A DNA stretch of 49,489 nt from Bacillota bacterium (GTDB lineage Bacteria; Bacillota; DTU025), in the NCBI GenBank assembly GCA_019136685.1, contig JAGVTS010000077.1, positions 1-49,489 of the forward strand, in the 5' to 3' direction. The notes below the pieces were generated by a model. That model searched no databases and was not told the DNA's origin. It saw nothing but the letters and a program-made list of their open reading frames with translations. A program made the translations under genes and the position numbers. Of this stretch, positions 26,034 to 35,636 are shown one piece after another (positions within the stretch are counted from its first letter, which is position 1; each line of letters opens with the position of its first letter).

Positions 26034-27110
26034 GTGATCACGGCCATGATCGTGTTCGCCACCGGGTTTCTGGCTGCGGCGAGGATCCTAGTTCCTGTAG
26101 CCGGTACGGCGGCGTGGATGGCGGCCTTGATAGGCGGGGCCATCGGTCTGGGGATAGGCGGGCTCGCCGGGATGCTCGCAGGGCGTTTTCCCGGTCACAG
26201 CCTTGTCCGCATGGCGGAGAGAATATTCGGGGCTCCGCTAGGCAAGCTGATAGGCCTCACCTTCGCCGCTTACTGCACCGTGGTACTGGGCCTTGGATCG
26301 CGCCAGTCTGTGCTGGCGATGTGGATTGCCTTTCTGCAGACTACACCGCCGGTCCTGATAAGCGCCGTCTTCTATGCTCTGGTCATCTATGCGGCCTACC
26401 TTGGCATCGGGGCCATAGCCCGGGTATCGCTGATCTTCTTCTCCCTGGTTGTGGTCTCGCTTGTGGTGTTGACCGCCCTCGCTGTCCCTGTGGCTGCGCC
26501 CGGACGCCTGCTGCCCATTGTCGGCAACGGGCTCGGACCGCTCATCCGTGCCGGGTTTCTAGCCGCCTCCTACGCGGGAGAGAGTATCGTAGTTCTGGCT
26601 TTTCTCAGGCACCTAAAGGACAAACGAGGCGCCTCCAGGGCAATGGCTACAGGGGTTGCGGTGGGGATGGTTGTCATGGCTGTTGCCACCGGATTTGGAG
26701 TGATGATGCTGGGCGTGCGAGGGATATCGCGCGTTACGTTTCCGGTGCTCGAGACCGCCAGGATGGTCGGCTTCGGGCAGTTTCTCGAGCGAGCCGAGAT
26801 ACTCTTCCTCGCGCTGTGGTTCTCAGCTGCTCTGCTGAAACTAGCAACGGTGTTCTACGCATCGATCACATCCATCGCCGACGTACTTGGGCTTCGTGAC
26901 TATCGCCCTCTCGTCATCCCATATGCGCTGCTGGGGACTGCGCTCAGCCTGATCCCCGAGAGTGTGCTTGAAACATTCGATTACCTGGATGTGTTTGTGA
27001 AGTACTCAGTATGGTATGCGATAGCGTTGCCCGTCGTACTTCTGCTGGGGGCGGTCGTCCTGGGTAGGAGAGGAGGGGATGACCATGTCCAGAGCAAGGA
27101 CGAGCACTAG
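26034..27110 (+). CDS. Spore germination permease subunit B (GerAB/GerKB family)
   Basis: 358-aa polytopic protein of the APC superfamily, the germinant-binding subunit of GerA-type receptors. GTG 26034 is the first in-frame start (AGG 5 nt upstream), but coding similarity seems to extend eight codons further left (EIYYTQVV), where no standard start exists before deep overlap with gerA. So initiation may be at a rare codon, or the first residues may simply be lost. About ten helices are visible, including SYAGESIVVLAFLRHLKD and LETARMVGFGQFLERAEILFLALWF, which are typical GerB motifs. It overlaps gerC by 32 bp. Confidence 0.9.
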   Translation: MITAMIVFATGFLAAARILVPVAGTAAWMAALIGGAIGLGIGGLAGMLAGRFPGHSLVRMAERIFGAPLGKLIGLTFAAYCTVVLGLGSRQSVLAMWIAFLQTTPPVLISAVFYALVIYAAYLGIGAIARVSLIFFSLVVVSLVVLTALAVPVAAPGRLLPIVGNGLGPLIRAGFLAASYAGESIVVLAFLRHLKDKRGASRAMATGVAVGMVVMAVATGFGVMMLGVRGISRVTFPVLETARMVGFGQFLERAEILFLALWFSAALLKLATVFYASITSIADVLGLRDYRPLVIPYALLGTALSLIPESVLETFDYLDVFVKYSVWYAIALPVVLLLGAVVLGRRGGDDHVQSKDEH

Positions 27111-28323
27111 AACGCAGCCAGGCGCCGTGCTCGTCGCCGTGTGCCTGCTTGCCGTAGTATCCGTCAGTGGATGCAGAGACGCTCGGGAAATCGAGAGTGT
27201 TGGGTTCGTGCTTGGTCTGGGCATAGACGAGACGGCAGATGGCCGGATAGAGGTTTGGGCGCAGGTGGCGCTTCCGTCTGCCAAGCCTGCGGAAGAGGAG
27301 AAGCGGGAGTCGTGGATGGCGAGCTCGGTAGGCGACACGGTGTGGGACGCTCTACGCCAGCTGAATAACAGGTCGACCAAGGTGCTCTTCCGAGCCCACG
27401 TCAGGGCGCTCGTGATTGGTGAGCGGTTTGCCCGCGGCGGAGTCGCGAGGGCCCTTGACGTGCTGGCTCGCGACGCTCAATTCCGCTATAGGTCGTGGGT
27501 ATTCGTGACAAGCGATCCAGTGGGCGACGTGCTCGGGGTTGAGACCAAGCAGTCGAGCTCGGCGGCCTTGTTCCTAGACGATCTCATGCGCAACACCGCC
27601 CGCTCATCGACGGCGCCGCGATCACGCTTTCTGGACTTGGTAACATCGATCGAAGAGCCAGGCGACCAACCTCTTCTGGCCCGAGTCAGCCTTGCGGGGC
27701 CCGCAGACGCAGGCCGGGGCGCCGAGGGCACACCCGAAACCGAACCGAAGGAACTGAGGATAGAAGGCAGCGCCGCCCTGTGCGGAGACAAAATGGTGGG
27801 ATGGCTCGATGCCGAGGAAACGGCCATGGCCCTCTTGGTCTGCAACAGACTTGCAACGTACTCTTTCGTCATGCCCATGCCGGGCAATGAGGGCGGCACG
27901 ATAGGATTCGACATGATTCGCTCGCACGCTGACACGCTCTTTCCGGAGGGAATCCACACGGGCGACGCAGCCGGGCAGGTGACGGACGTAGTGATCCGGA
28001 TCACCGGCACGGTGGATATCCGGGAAGTTCTGTCAAGCGAGCAACTCATGTCGATGCAGTTTCTGGAAAGGTTACAGGCTGGCATATCGCAGCATCTGGA
28101 GACCGGGGTGAGGCGGCTCGTAGAGGCAGCGCAGAACAGGTTGGGCTGTGACATCATCAGCATCGGAGAGTGCGTGAGACGTAGAGTGCCTGCGAGGGTG
28201 TGGAAAGAGGATGTGGCGTCGACGTGGCACGATCAGTTCCGAACCCTCAGAATCGTGCCTGATGTCCATTTCGAGGTGGGCAAGCGCGGCATGACAATGC
28301 AGTCGCCGAGGCCGGTCGACTAG
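27079..28323 (+). CDS. Spore germination lipoprotein subunit C (Ger(x)C family)
   Basis: 414-aa lipoprotein of the receptor. ATG 27079, or ATG 27085, which is better spaced from AGGAGG (27071-27076). The signal peptide ends in the lipobox VSGC, with Cys at about residue 32. Family motifs follow: DAREIESVGFVLGLGID, LRQLNNRSTKVLFRAHVRALVIGE, YRSWVFVTSDPVGDVL, and near the end KEDVASTWHDQFRTLRIVPDVHFEV with IRITGTVDI. The last subunit of the operon; a short GC-rich gap follows before the nfeD promoters. Together with subunits A and B it would form a complete receptor in the spore inner membrane. Confidence 0.92.
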   Translation: MTMSRARTSTRTQPGAVLVAVCLLAVVSVSGCRDAREIESVGFVLGLGIDETADGRIEVWAQVALPSAKPAEEEKRESWMASSVGDTVWDALRQLNNRSTKVLFRAHVRALVIGERFARGGVARALDVLARDAQFRYRSWVFVTSDPVGDVLGVETKQSSSAALFLDDLMRNTARSSTAPRSRFLDLVTSIEEPGDQPLLARVSLAGPADAGRGAEGTPETEPKELRIEGSAALCGDKMVGWLDAEETAMALLVCNRLATYSFVMPMPGNEGGTIGFDMIRSHADTLFPEGIHTGDAAGQVTDVVIRITGTVDIREVLSSEQLMSMQFLERLQAGISQHLETGVRRLVEAAQNRLGCDIISIGECVRRRVPARVWKEDVASTWHDQFRTLRIVPDVHFEVGKRGMTMQSPRPVD

Positions 28324-28353
28324 CTCCCGAAGCGGCAGGCTTGGGGGGCGTGG

Positions 28354-28382
28354 TTTCGTGGAGAACCCACGGATGGTATAAT
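28354..28382 (+). promoter_or_regulatory. Extended -10 promoter upstream of nfeD
   Basis: Perfect TATAAT (28377-28382) preceded by TGG (extended -10). The -35 position at 17-nt spacing is TTTCGT (28354-28359), a weak match. About 90 nt upstream of nfeD. Confidence 0.55.
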
Positions 28383-28413
28383 TGGACCGACGACGACTCT
28401 TTTCGCAGTTTCC

Positions 28414-28439
28414 GGAACTTGTGAGGTAACCTGGACGTA
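28414..28439 (+). promoter_or_regulatory. Candidate ECF-sigma (SigW-like) promoter of nfeD-floA
   Basis: GGAACTT (28414-28420) and CGTA (28436-28439) with 15 nt between them (17 nt from the end of GGAAC to CGTA), resembling extracytoplasmic-function sigma promoters. The predicted start would lie about 25 nt before nfeD, just upstream of its SD. In Bacillus subtilis nfeD-flotillin operons are SigW-controlled, which makes the match plausible. Confidence 0.35.
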
Positions 28440-28470
28440 AGGGAGTATTGAGGAGAGGAGGGATTTGGGC

Positions 28471-29805
28471 TTGAAGTCGAATGAGCGTGTCATTGCCGTG
28501 CTTGCAGCCGTGCTGGTGTCGTTGGTCTGTGTCATCGGCTGCGCTCAGGCTGCCGGTGCAGCGCCTCTGGTCTATTCTGTGCCTGTTCGAGGAGCTATCG
28601 AGCATGGTCTGGCTGCCTTCCTCGCACGGGGTCTGCGCGAGGCGCGCGAGGCAGGCGCCGATGCGGTGATTATCGAGATCGATACTCCGGGCGGTTTTGT
28701 CGACGCAGCGCTCAAGATGCGCGACTCGATCATGACGGCAGGAGTCCCCACAGTGGCTTTCGTCAACACCAGGGCGTGGTCGGCGGGGGCTCTGATAGCA
28801 ATCGCCTGCGAAGACGTGGGCATGAAGATGGGCGGATCCATGGGCGCTGCCGAAACGCGGCCCAAGGAGGAGAAGTACATCTCCGCCATGCGCGCCGAGT
28901 TCGAGGCCACCGCTGAGATGCGAGGGCGGGACCCCAAGATCGCCGGCGCAATGGTAGATGCGGATGTGGAGATCCCCGGCCTGATTGAGCGGGGCAAGAT
29001 ACTCACGCTCACAGCCAAGCAGGCCGAGGATGTGGGGTACGCCGACTACACTGTGCGAGATATCGGCGACCTGCTGGAACAGGCTGGTCTCGCCGGCGCG
29101 GAGTTGCACGAGGTGGACATGACGTCCTCTGAGTGGTTGGGGCGGGCGCTCACTAACGAGGCGGTGTCGCAAGTCCTTCTGACGCTGGGCCTTGTCGGGC
29201 TCGCTGTGGAAGTGTTCACGCCCGGGTTCGGAATTCCGGGAACCGTCGGCCTGGTCTCTCTTGCCCTGTTCTTTGGAGGCCGAATAGTGGGCGGTTTGGC
29301 GGGCTGGGAAGTAGTAGTGCTGTTTCTGGTGGGCCTGGCTCTGCTGCTGCTGGAGCTGTTCGTCATCCCGGGCTTTGGTGTGGTAGGAATACTTGGAATC
29401 GTAAGCATATTCGCCAGCCTGATCCTGAGCTATCCCACGCCCGCTCAGGCAATGGGCGCAATATCGATCTCCATTGTGGTCACGGTGCTGCTCATACTCC
29501 TGCTCATTCGCTTCTTGTCGCGAGGCGGCAAGAGGCTGGGGCGCGCCGGCCGGATTGTGTTGGAACATAGTGAGGCGCCGGAGGAAGGCTATGTTGGAGT
29601 GGAGGATCTCCGGTCACTGCTTGGCGAGGAAGCGCGGGCGATTACGCCGCTTCGACCGGTTGGGGCCATCAACGCGAGCGGTCGAAGGGTCGAGGCCATC
29701 TCAGAAGGCGGCTTCGTGCCGGAAGGAACGCATGTGCGCGTGATCCGAGTAGAAGGAAACCGGGTTTTCGTTAAGCCCATTGCTCAGGAAGAACGGGGGG
29801 GTTGA
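28471..29805 (+). CDS. nfeD: NfeD-family membrane serine protease (long, ClpP-like domain form)
   Basis: 444-aa membrane protein partnering flotillin-like FloA. TTG 28471 is 9 nt from AGGAGG; TTG 28465 is the alternative. A signal segment ([17 protein letters not shown]) precedes a ClpP-type domain with [21 protein letters not shown] and the serine region [15 protein letters not shown]. About four helices then run from residue 230 to 350, and a C-terminal OB-fold NfeD domain ([39 protein letters not shown]) closes it. NfeD proteins cleave stomatin-type partners in some species and help form membrane microdomains. Confidence 0.93.
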   Translation: MKSNERVIAVLAAVLVSLVCVIGCAQAAGAAPLVYSVPVRGAIEHGLAAFLARGLREAREAGADAVIIEIDTPGGFVDAALKMRDSIMTAGVPTVAFVNTRAWSAGALIAIACEDVGMKMGGSMGAAETRPKEEKYISAMRAEFEATAEMRGRDPKIAGAMVDADVEIPGLIERGKILTLTAKQAEDVGYADYTVRDIGDLLEQAGLAGAELHEVDMTSSEWLGRALTNEAVSQVLLTLGLVGLAVEVFTPGFGIPGTVGLVSLALFFGGRIVGGLAGWEVVVLFLVGLALLLLELFVIPGFGVVGILGIVSIFASLILSYPTPAQAMGAISISIVVTVLLILLLIRFLSRGGKRLGRAGRIVLEHSEAPEEGYVGVEDLRSLLGEEARAITPLRPVGAINASGRRVEAISEGGFVPEGTHVRVIRVEGNRVFVKPIAQEERGG

Positions 29806-29809
29806 CGTA

Positions 29810-30823
29810 ATGTATTACATGGGGGCGATTGGCTGGGTTATTCCGCTCATCGTGATCGTGTTTCTGTTGGTGCTGCTGAACTTCATACCGATTGGCTTGT
29901 GGATATCAGCGTGGGCCGCAGGAGTGCGGGTGGGGTTGCTCACCTTGGTCGGAATGAGATTGCGCAGGGTGGTGCCGGCCAGGATCATCATGCCTATGAT
30001 CAAGGCCGTGAAGGCCGGCATACCGGTTAGCGTTGATAAGCTCGAGGCCCACCATCTGGCGGGCGGAAATGTAGACCGCGTTGTGGACGCTCTCATCGCT
30101 GCGCAGCGAGCCGATATTGGCCTTCCTTTTGAGAGGGCGGCAGCTATCGACCTGGCAGGACGGAATGTGCTCGAGGCAGTGCAGATGAGCGTTAATCCCA
30201 AAGTAATCGAGACGCCGGTGGTGGCCGCTGTGGCCAAGGACGGCATTGAGCTCAAGGCAAAGGCGCGTGTTACAGTGCGCGCCAACATCGACAGGCTAAT
30301 CGGAGGCGCCGGCGAGGCCACGGTCATCGCGCGGGTGGGCGAGGGCATAGTCACCACTGTGGGCTCTGCTGAGAGCCACAAGGTAGTCCTGGAAAATCCC
30401 GACATGATCTCCCGGACGGTTCTGAACAAGGGCCTCGATGACGGCACAGCCTTTGAGATCCTCTCCATCGACATTGCCGATGTCGACGTCGGCAGGAACA
30501 TAGGGGCGCGCCTGCAGATGGATCAGGCGGAGGCCGACAAGAACATTGCACAAGCCAAGGCGGCCGAACGCAGATTCGCGGCGCTTGCCCTGGAGCAGGA
30601 GAACAAGGCCAAGGTGCAGGAGATGCGGGCGCTGGTTGTGGAGGCGGAAGCCGAGGTGCCGCGCGCTTTGTCGGATGCGCTCAGAACAGGCAACATGGGG
30701 GCCATAGACTACTACAACCTGCTGAACTTGAAGGCCGATACGCAGATGCGCGACTCAATCTCGCGTTCTACGGGCAAGGCCGGCACGCCTGACGATTCGG
30801 GGCCGGATGCCGGCATGAGATAA
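29810..30823 (+). CDS. floA: Flotillin-like protein FloA
   Basis: 337-aa bacterial flotillin that organises membrane microdomains. ATG 29810 is 4 bp after nfeD and behind GGGGGG; ATG 29819 is possible. One membrane segment ([25 protein letters not shown]) precedes the family-specific [17 protein letters not shown]. The SPFH-like domain includes [56 protein letters not shown]. An Ala/Glu-rich coiled-coil region follows ([17 protein letters not shown]), and the tail contains [21 protein letters not shown], conserved in FloA. Confidence 0.96.
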   Translation: MYYMGAIGWVIPLIVIVFLLVLLNFIPIGLWISAWAAGVRVGLLTLVGMRLRRVVPARIIMPMIKAVKAGIPVSVDKLEAHHLAGGNVDRVVDALIAAQRADIGLPFERAAAIDLAGRNVLEAVQMSVNPKVIETPVVAAVAKDGIELKAKARVTVRANIDRLIGGAGEATVIARVGEGIVTTVGSAESHKVVLENPDMISRTVLNKGLDDGTAFEILSIDIADVDVGRNIGARLQMDQAEADKNIAQAKAAERRFAALALEQENKAKVQEMRALVVEAEAEVPRALSDALRTGNMGAIDYYNLLNLKADTQMRDSISRSTGKAGTPDDSGPDAGMR

Positions 30824-30869
30824 TGAGGCAGAAGGCGGCTAATCAGGTTTGTGCGGGGAGGTGGGCGGA

Positions 30870-31622
30870 GTGGACGGCCTAGAAGGCGTCATCGGGCTGA
30901 TCTGGTTGATGTTCCTTGTGGGATCGGTGCTGCGCGCCATTGTCCAAGGCAAGAGGCGTGCCGAGCAGGAAGCCGCCAGGCGGGCCATGCGGCGCGCGCA
31001 GGGGCGACCTGACGCGGCTGTGCCGGGCCGAACAAGTCAGTCACAGGCGCCGGCCCCGCCGCGGCGGGCGCCGGTCCCGCGCAGGCAGGTGCTCAGGCCC
31101 GGGTGGCCGGTCTACCCCGGCATGCCGGCTCAGCCCGTGGTTGTGGTCGAACAGGGCGAAGGCGAAGGCGAAGGCGAGTCTACCGAGGGCGGCGACACGC
31201 TTCAGCCCGGACGGTGGGGCGCGCAGGAGGATGACTATTCCACCGAGGGAGACGGCCGCGACATACGGCGCCGGCTCAGGCAGGAGCAGTCAGAGGAATG
31301 GCAGTCCGACAGGGCGCGGACGTGGGAAATGCCCGCCGATGCCGGTTCTCTGGGCGCTCCGGGGGAGGTTGTCGACGAGCCATTTGTGAGGTCGGCCGAC
31401 GCGTTTGGGGTCAGCATGGATTGGGATATGCTGGACGGGGCTCTTGATGAGGATATGGACGCCGAACTCGGCGGGGATGTCGTGGCCGCTCGGCGCCTTG
31501 ATGCAGATTCCGGAGTGTGGAAGTTCCCGGGCAGTGTTGAGCCGGAGCATGCCCTTGCAGGGATAGTGTGGGGGACTGTGCTCGCAGCGCCGCGATGCAG
31601 GTTGACTCGGCATGGGCGGTAG
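30870..31622 (+). CDS. Membrane-anchored hypothetical protein downstream of floA
   Basis: 250 aa from GTG 30870, behind GGGGAGGTGG. One N-terminal helix (GLEGVIGLIWLMFLVGSVLRAIV) is followed by an Arg/Ala-rich helix, a Pro-rich stretch (APAPPRRAPVPRRQ), an acidic EGEGEGE repeat, and a long charged, probably disordered region. The last 25 residues turn hydrophobic again (HALAGIVWGTVLAAPRCR); I recall a similar short tail in other small proteins beside floA, but cannot confirm it. It occupies the place of Bacillus yqfB without evident similarity. Likely part of the nfeD-floA unit. Function unknown. Confidence 0.75.
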   Translation: MDGLEGVIGLIWLMFLVGSVLRAIVQGKRRAEQEAARRAMRRAQGRPDAAVPGRTSQSQAPAPPRRAPVPRRQVLRPGWPVYPGMPAQPVVVVEQGEGEGEGESTEGGDTLQPGRWGAQEDDYSTEGDGRDIRRRLRQEQSEEWQSDRARTWEMPADAGSLGAPGEVVDEPFVRSADAFGVSMDWDMLDGALDEDMDAELGGDVVAARRLDADSGVWKFPGSVEPEHALAGIVWGTVLAAPRCRLTRHGR

Positions 31623-31630
31623 TGTAAGCT
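31602..31630 (+). promoter_or_regulatory. Probable promoter of the purine operon
   Basis: TTGACT (31602-31607), a 17-nt spacer and TAAGCT (31625-31630). It overlaps the end of the preceding gene and would start transcription near 31637, just upstream of the riboswitch. Confidence 0.5.
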
Positions 31631-31675
31631 TGAGGCAGGCAAGCTAGCAAGTTGAACTGAATACGCTGCTTTCAC

Positions 31676-31797
31676 GAGCGAAAGTGCGCCTAGGGTTCCA
31701 CTTCCGCGCCGCGCGGGTGCGGTGCGCAAGGTTCGGTCCGAGCGGCGCAGGCGCCATGGCGGCGCTACACCTCTAGGGACAAAAGCCCCGGCGGTTA
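31676..31797 (+). promoter_or_regulatory. ykkC-family riboswitch, probably PRPP-sensing (subtype 2b)
   Basis: The leader contains the ykkC conserved blocks in order: GCGAAAGTG (31678-31686), CTAGGGTTCC (31690-31699), GGTCCGAGCGG (31735-31745), CTACACCT (31765-31772) and GGGACAAAAGCCC (31776-31788), with variable hairpins between. GCGC after GAAAGTG can pair with the GCGC after GAGCGG. ykkC subtypes sense guanidine, ppGpp or PRPP. The purE operon downstream points to PRPP, the substrate of the first purine step. The conserved 3' block is also the 5' arm of the terminator, so ligand binding should prevent termination. No guanine aptamer is seen next to it. Ligand assignment is from context. Confidence 0.85.
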
Positions 31798-31838
31798 GGT
31801 TTCACTCACCGTAGTGAACCGCCGGGGCTTTTCTTTTT
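31781..31838 (+). terminator. Riboswitch-controlled intrinsic terminator before purE
   Basis: AAAAGCCCCGGCGGTT (31781-31796) pairs perfectly over 16 bp with AACCGCCGGGGCTTTT, followed by CTTTTT. The loop holds a smaller TTCACT/AGTGAA pair. Its 5' arm overlaps the last conserved block of the ykkC aptamer. Confidence 0.93.
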
Positions 31839-31896
31839 CGCTTGGTGATTCTGTGTTTGCTTTCGGTTATCGTAACACCACAAGGAGGGAGCTGCT

Positions 31897-32454
31897 GTGA
31901 AGGGGAGAGCTGCTGGGCATACCCAGGCAGACCCTGGAGTTCGAGTAGGGGTGGTCATGGGGAGCCAGTCAGACCTGGGCAAGATGTCGAAGGCGTGGGA
32001 GGCCCTTGCCGAATTGGGAATCGGGTATGAGGCGAGAGTGATCTCAGCGCACAGGACTCCTGATGAAGCCGCGGCCTATGCTCGCGGCGCAGAGGAGCGT
32101 GGGCTGTGCGTCATCATCGCCGGTGCGGGAGGCGCCGCTCACCTGGCGGGCGTGATGGCGGCCTACACCGTTCTGCCTGTGATCGGCGTGCCCGTCGCAT
32201 CAGGCGCGTTGGGAGGTTTCGACGCCCTATGTGCCACAGTGATGATGCCGTCCGGCGTGCCCGTGGCTACGGTAGCGATCGATGGGGCGGCCAATGCAGG
32301 GATACTCGCAGCGGAGATTGTGGCCCTGCTAGATCAGGAAGTGAGGGAGCGTTTGGCAGAATACAGACGTTCGATGGCGGAGAAGGTACGGCAGGCGGAC
32401 GCACGGGTGCAGGCAACAACGCAGGTGCAGATATCAGGGGGTGCAGTTGATTGA
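31897..32454 (+). CDS. purE: N5-carboxyaminoimidazole ribonucleotide mutase
   Basis: Class I PurE, 185 aa, converting N5-CAIR to CAIR. GTG 31897 follows AGGAGGGAG. Core motifs: VVMGSQSDL, VISAHRTPDEA, IIAGAGGAAHLAGVMAA, PVIGVPV and ATVAIDGAANAGILAAEI. About 17 extra residues precede the core. First gene of the operon, directly under the riboswitch. The usual partner purK, which makes N5-CAIR, is not in the window; it must be elsewhere, or CAIR forms by another route. Confidence 0.96.
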   Translation: MKGRAAGHTQADPGVRVGVVMGSQSDLGKMSKAWEALAELGIGYEARVISAHRTPDEAAAYARGAEERGLCVIIAGAGGAAHLAGVMAAYTVLPVIGVPVASGALGGFDALCATVMMPSGVPVATVAIDGAANAGILAAEIVALLDQEVRERLAEYRRSMAEKVRQADARVQATTQVQISGGAVD

Positions 32455-32711
32455 AATACGTAGCCGATATCGTTGTGACACTGAAGAGGTCCATACTCGA
32501 CCCGCAGGGCGACGCTGTCAGGTCGGCCCTGAAGTCCATGGGCTACACCGGCGTGCAAGACGTGAGGATCGGAAAACGCATTGAGGTTCGCCTTGAGGCG
32601 GCCGACGAAGCCGAGTGCAGGCAGACAGTGGATGAGATGTGCGCGAAACTCCTGGCCAACACGGTTATGGAGACTTACGACTTCAGCATCAGGGAGGCGC
32701 CTAGGGAATGA
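32451..32711 (+). CDS. purS: Phosphoribosylformylglycinamidine synthase subunit PurS
   Basis: Small 86-aa subunit bridging PurQ and PurL in the three-part FGAM synthase of Gram-positives. TTG 32451 overlaps the purE stop by 4 nt. The sequence [31 protein letters not shown] and [11 protein letters not shown] is typical PurS, ending in a helix and TYDFSI. Overlapping starts and stops suggest translational coupling through purE-purS-purQ-purL. Confidence 0.96.
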   Translation: MKYVADIVVTLKRSILDPQGDAVRSALKSMGYTGVQDVRIGKRIEVRLEAADEAECRQTVDEMCAKLLANTVMETYDFSIREAPRE

Positions 32712-33412
32712 AGTTCGGTATAGTTGTGTTCCCCGGGTCCAACTGCGATAAGGACGTCCAAACTGCAGCGCGCGCCGTCGGCCATGATGCCGATTTCATC
32801 TGGCATACGGATACGTCTGTGGATGGGTTCGACTGCCTAGTGTTGCCGGGGGGATTTTCATACGGTGACTACTTGCGCACCGCGGCCATCGCGCGATTTT
32901 CGCCGGTGATGGAGCCGGTTGCTCGTTATGCGGCATCCGGCCGTCCCGTCATCGGGATCTGCAACGGGTTTCAGGTTCTGCTCGAGGCGGGTTTGCTTCC
33001 CGGTGCGATGCTGCGCAATACCAGCTGCAAGTTCGTATGCAAGCCGCAGCGGATACGAGTGGAATCGACACGTACTCCGTTTACGCGCAAGTTCCGCCAG
33101 GGCCAGGTGATTACATTGCCTATCGCCCATGGCGACGGCAATTACTACATCGACGGCGAGACGCTTGAACAGATGGAACGGGGCGGCCGGGTAGTGTTCA
33201 GGTACTGCGATGAATCCGGCGAGCCGACGCCCGAGTCCAACCCCAACGGCAGTCTCAACAACATCGCCGGCATATGCAATAATGCCGGCAATGTGCTTGG
33301 CATGATGCCCCACCCCGAACGCGCCGCGGAAGGGATACTCGGCGGCGCCGACGGAAGGCTGTTACTCGAATCAGTTGCCCAGTGGGTGCAGGGAGGCGGC
33401 AAGATTGGCTGA
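32708..33412 (+). CDS. purQ: Phosphoribosylformylglycinamidine synthase, glutaminase subunit PurQ
   Basis: 234-aa class I glutamine amidotransferase subunit supplying ammonia to PurL. ATG 32708 overlaps the purS stop (ATGA). Motifs: [21 protein letters not shown], the nucleophile in GICNGFQ, and the catalytic His in [10 protein letters not shown] near the end. It overlaps purL by 8 nt. Confidence 0.97.
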   Translation: MKFGIVVFPGSNCDKDVQTAARAVGHDADFIWHTDTSVDGFDCLVLPGGFSYGDYLRTAAIARFSPVMEPVARYAASGRPVIGICNGFQVLLEAGLLPGAMLRNTSCKFVCKPQRIRVESTRTPFTRKFRQGQVITLPIAHGDGNYYIDGETLEQMERGGRVVFRYCDESGEPTPESNPNGSLNNIAGICNNAGNVLGMMPHPERAAEGILGGADGRLLLESVAQWVQGGGKIG

Positions 33413-35636
33413 TGAGTTGATATGGCAGACTATGGGCCTTTCGGATGAGGAATACGAGCGCATCCGCGTGCTGCTTGGGCGGGATCCAAACTACGTTGAG
33501 CTCGGCATGTTTTCGGTCATGTGGTCCGAGCACTGCTCCTACAAGAACACGCGCGCCGTCCTGCGTGGGCTGCCCACTTCAGGGCCGCAGGTGCTGCAGG
33601 GGCCGGGCGAGAACGCCGGGATTGTCGACGTCGGCGACGGACTGGCTGTCGTCTTCAAAATCGAGAGCCATAACCACCCCTCGGCGGTCGAGCCCTACGA
33701 GGGCGCGGCCACCGGCGTAGGGGGCATCATCAGGGACATCTTCACCATGGGCGCCCGACCCATCGCATCCCTCGACTCTCTGTGGCTGGGCGATCTCAGC
33801 TCGGCCCGGGCGCGTAGGCTGTTTTCGGGGATAGTGGCAGGCATTTCGGGATATGGAAACGCCGTGGGCATCCCCACCGTCGGGGGCCAGACGATGTTTC
33901 ATCGCTCATACGAAATCAATCCGTTGGTCAATGCCATGTGCGTGGGTTTCATGCGCCATGAAGATATCAAGCGCGGCGCTGCCACGGGCGTCGGCAATTC
34001 CGTTATGGTAATTGGCTCCACAACCGGCCGAGATGGGATACACGGCGCTACGTTTGCATCGGCCGACCTGACCGATGAAGCTATTGAACGTAAGTCGGCG
34101 GTTCAGGTAGGCGACCCTTTCCGCGAGAAACTGCTGCTTGAGGCTTGCCTGGAGCTGGTGGCGCGCGGGTGTGTACTGGGCATTCAGGACATGGGCGCCG
34201 CCGGGCTGACATGTTCATCGTGTGAGATGGCGTCGCGGGGCGGCACTGGGATGATCATTGATCTAGACCGAGTGCCAAGGCGTGAGACGGGCATGACTCC
34301 ATACGAAGTCATGTTGTCGGAATCACAGGAGAGAATGCTTCTGGTGCCGACTCCAGGCCGGGAGGAGGAGGTTCGGGAAGTCCTCGTCAAGTGGGGCCTC
34401 GAGGCTGTGGTAGTGGGAGAAGTCACGGCGGACGGGATGATCACCTTGATCGAAGGCGGGGCTCGAGTGGCGCAGGTGCCTGCGAGAGCTCTTGCAGATG
34501 AGGCGCCGGTCTATCACAGAGAATCGTCGAAACCAGAGTATGTAGAGAGGCTGGCTGCGTTCGATACGGCCGGAGTGCCGCCGTGCGCGGATCTGGGAGG
34601 CGCTCTGCTCCGGCTTATCGGCAGCCCGAGCATTGCCAGCAAGAGATGGGTTTGGGAACAGTACGATCACCAGGTAGGGGCCGGCACGGTGATAGGGCCG
34701 GGCGCCGACGCAGCCGTGATACGTCTGCCCGGATCCAAGCGTGGGGTCGCGCTGTCGACTGACTGCAACTCCAGGTATTGCTATCTCGACCCGCGCCTGG
34801 GCGCGGCGCATGCCGTGGCCGAGGCCGCACGCAACGTGGCCTGCACCGGAGCGCGCCCGTTGGCCGTGACCAACTGCCAGAACTTCGGCAATCCCTACAA
34901 GCCCGAGGTGTTCTGGCAGTTCCGCGAGGCTATCGCGGGAATGTCCGTGGCGTGTCGCGCGCTGGGAACGCCCGTCACAGGCGGCAATGTCAGCCTGTGT
35001 AACGAGGATGGCGAAACGGCCATTCGCCCGACGCCCGTCATAGGGATGGTCGGCGTGATAGACGATGTAGAGCTCCGGGTGCCCATGGGGTTCCAGGCAG
35101 AAGGCGATATCGTGGTGCTTCTGGGCGCCACTCGCGATGAGATCGGAGCATCGGAGTATCTGGCGACTGTACACGGGGTGGAGGCCGGGCGGGTGCCCGC
35201 ACTCGACCTCGAGGCCGAGGCTCGCCTATGCGAGCTACTGTGGACCGCGGCGTCGAGAAGGCTGTTGAGCTCGGCGCATGACATGTCCGAGGGCGGCCTG
35301 GCAGTGGCTCTGGCTGAGTGCGCTATCGCCGGAGCTCTTGGCGCGACCTTGCGGGTTGATTGTGTCGGCGGCGATGCTGGGCTCGCCCCTGATCGTTTCC
35401 TGTTCAGCGAGAGCGGAGCCAGAGCGCTGGTTACCATTGGACCTAGTCAGCGCGACGAGTTCCTAGCCCTTGCGGCCGGCCTGAACGTGCCTGCGGCGGC
35501 TTGTGGCCGTGTGGGCGGCAGCAGGCTGTGTGTGGAGTTCGGTGAGGGAGCGGGCGGTGCGCGGCGCATCGATGTGAGTGTCGCTGCACTGTCGAAGGCG
35601 TACGAGGAGGCGGTACCATGCGCCATGCAGGGGTAA
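33405..35636 (+). CDS. purL: Phosphoribosylformylglycinamidine synthase subunit PurL (small type)
   Basis: 743-aa ATP-dependent synthetase subunit that makes FGAM. TTG 33405 lies 8 nt after GGGAGG and inside the end of purQ. It is the short, PurS/PurQ-dependent type. Motifs: [16 protein letters not shown] near the N-terminus, [50 protein letters not shown] and [16 protein letters not shown], plus a second synthetase half with [16 protein letters not shown]. It overlaps the start of purF-purM by 19 nt. Confidence 0.97.
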   Translation: MADELIWQTMGLSDEEYERIRVLLGRDPNYVELGMFSVMWSEHCSYKNTRAVLRGLPTSGPQVLQGPGENAGIVDVGDGLAVVFKIESHNHPSAVEPYEGAATGVGGIIRDIFTMGARPIASLDSLWLGDLSSARARRLFSGIVAGISGYGNAVGIPTVGGQTMFHRSYEINPLVNAMCVGFMRHEDIKRGAATGVGNSVMVIGSTTGRDGIHGATFASADLTDEAIERKSAVQVGDPFREKLLLEACLELVARGCVLGIQDMGAAGLTCSSCEMASRGGTGMIIDLDRVPRRETGMTPYEVMLSESQERMLLVPTPGREEEVREVLVKWGLEAVVVGEVTADGMITLIEGGARVAQVPARALADEAPVYHRESSKPEYVERLAAFDTAGVPPCADLGGALLRLIGSPSIASKRWVWEQYDHQVGAGTVIGPGADAAVIRLPGSKRGVALSTDCNSRYCYLDPRLGAAHAVAEAARNVACTGARPLAVTNCQNFGNPYKPEVFWQFREAIAGMSVACRALGTPVTGGNVSLCNEDGETAIRPTPVIGMVGVIDDVELRVPMGFQAEGDIVVLLGATRDEIGASEYLATVHGVEAGRVPALDLEAEARLCELLWTAASRRLLSSAHDMSEGGLAVALAECAIAGALGATLRVDCVGGDAGLAPDRFLFSESGARALVTIGPSQRDEFLALAAGLNVPAAACGRVGGSRLCVEFGEGAGGARRIDVSVAALSKAYEEAVPCAMQG

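Noticed and set aside
28072-29568. Long antisense open frames over real genes (also 2197-3045 and 40258-41601)
   Set aside because: They mirror strongly supported genes; their sequences are rich in Arg, Pro, His and Gln without motifs, as expected for shadows in GC-rich DNA.
31623-31680. Guanine aptamer in tandem with the PRPP switch
   Set aside because: No loop-loop consensus or three-way junction sequence of a purine aptamer was found upstream of the ykkC blocks.
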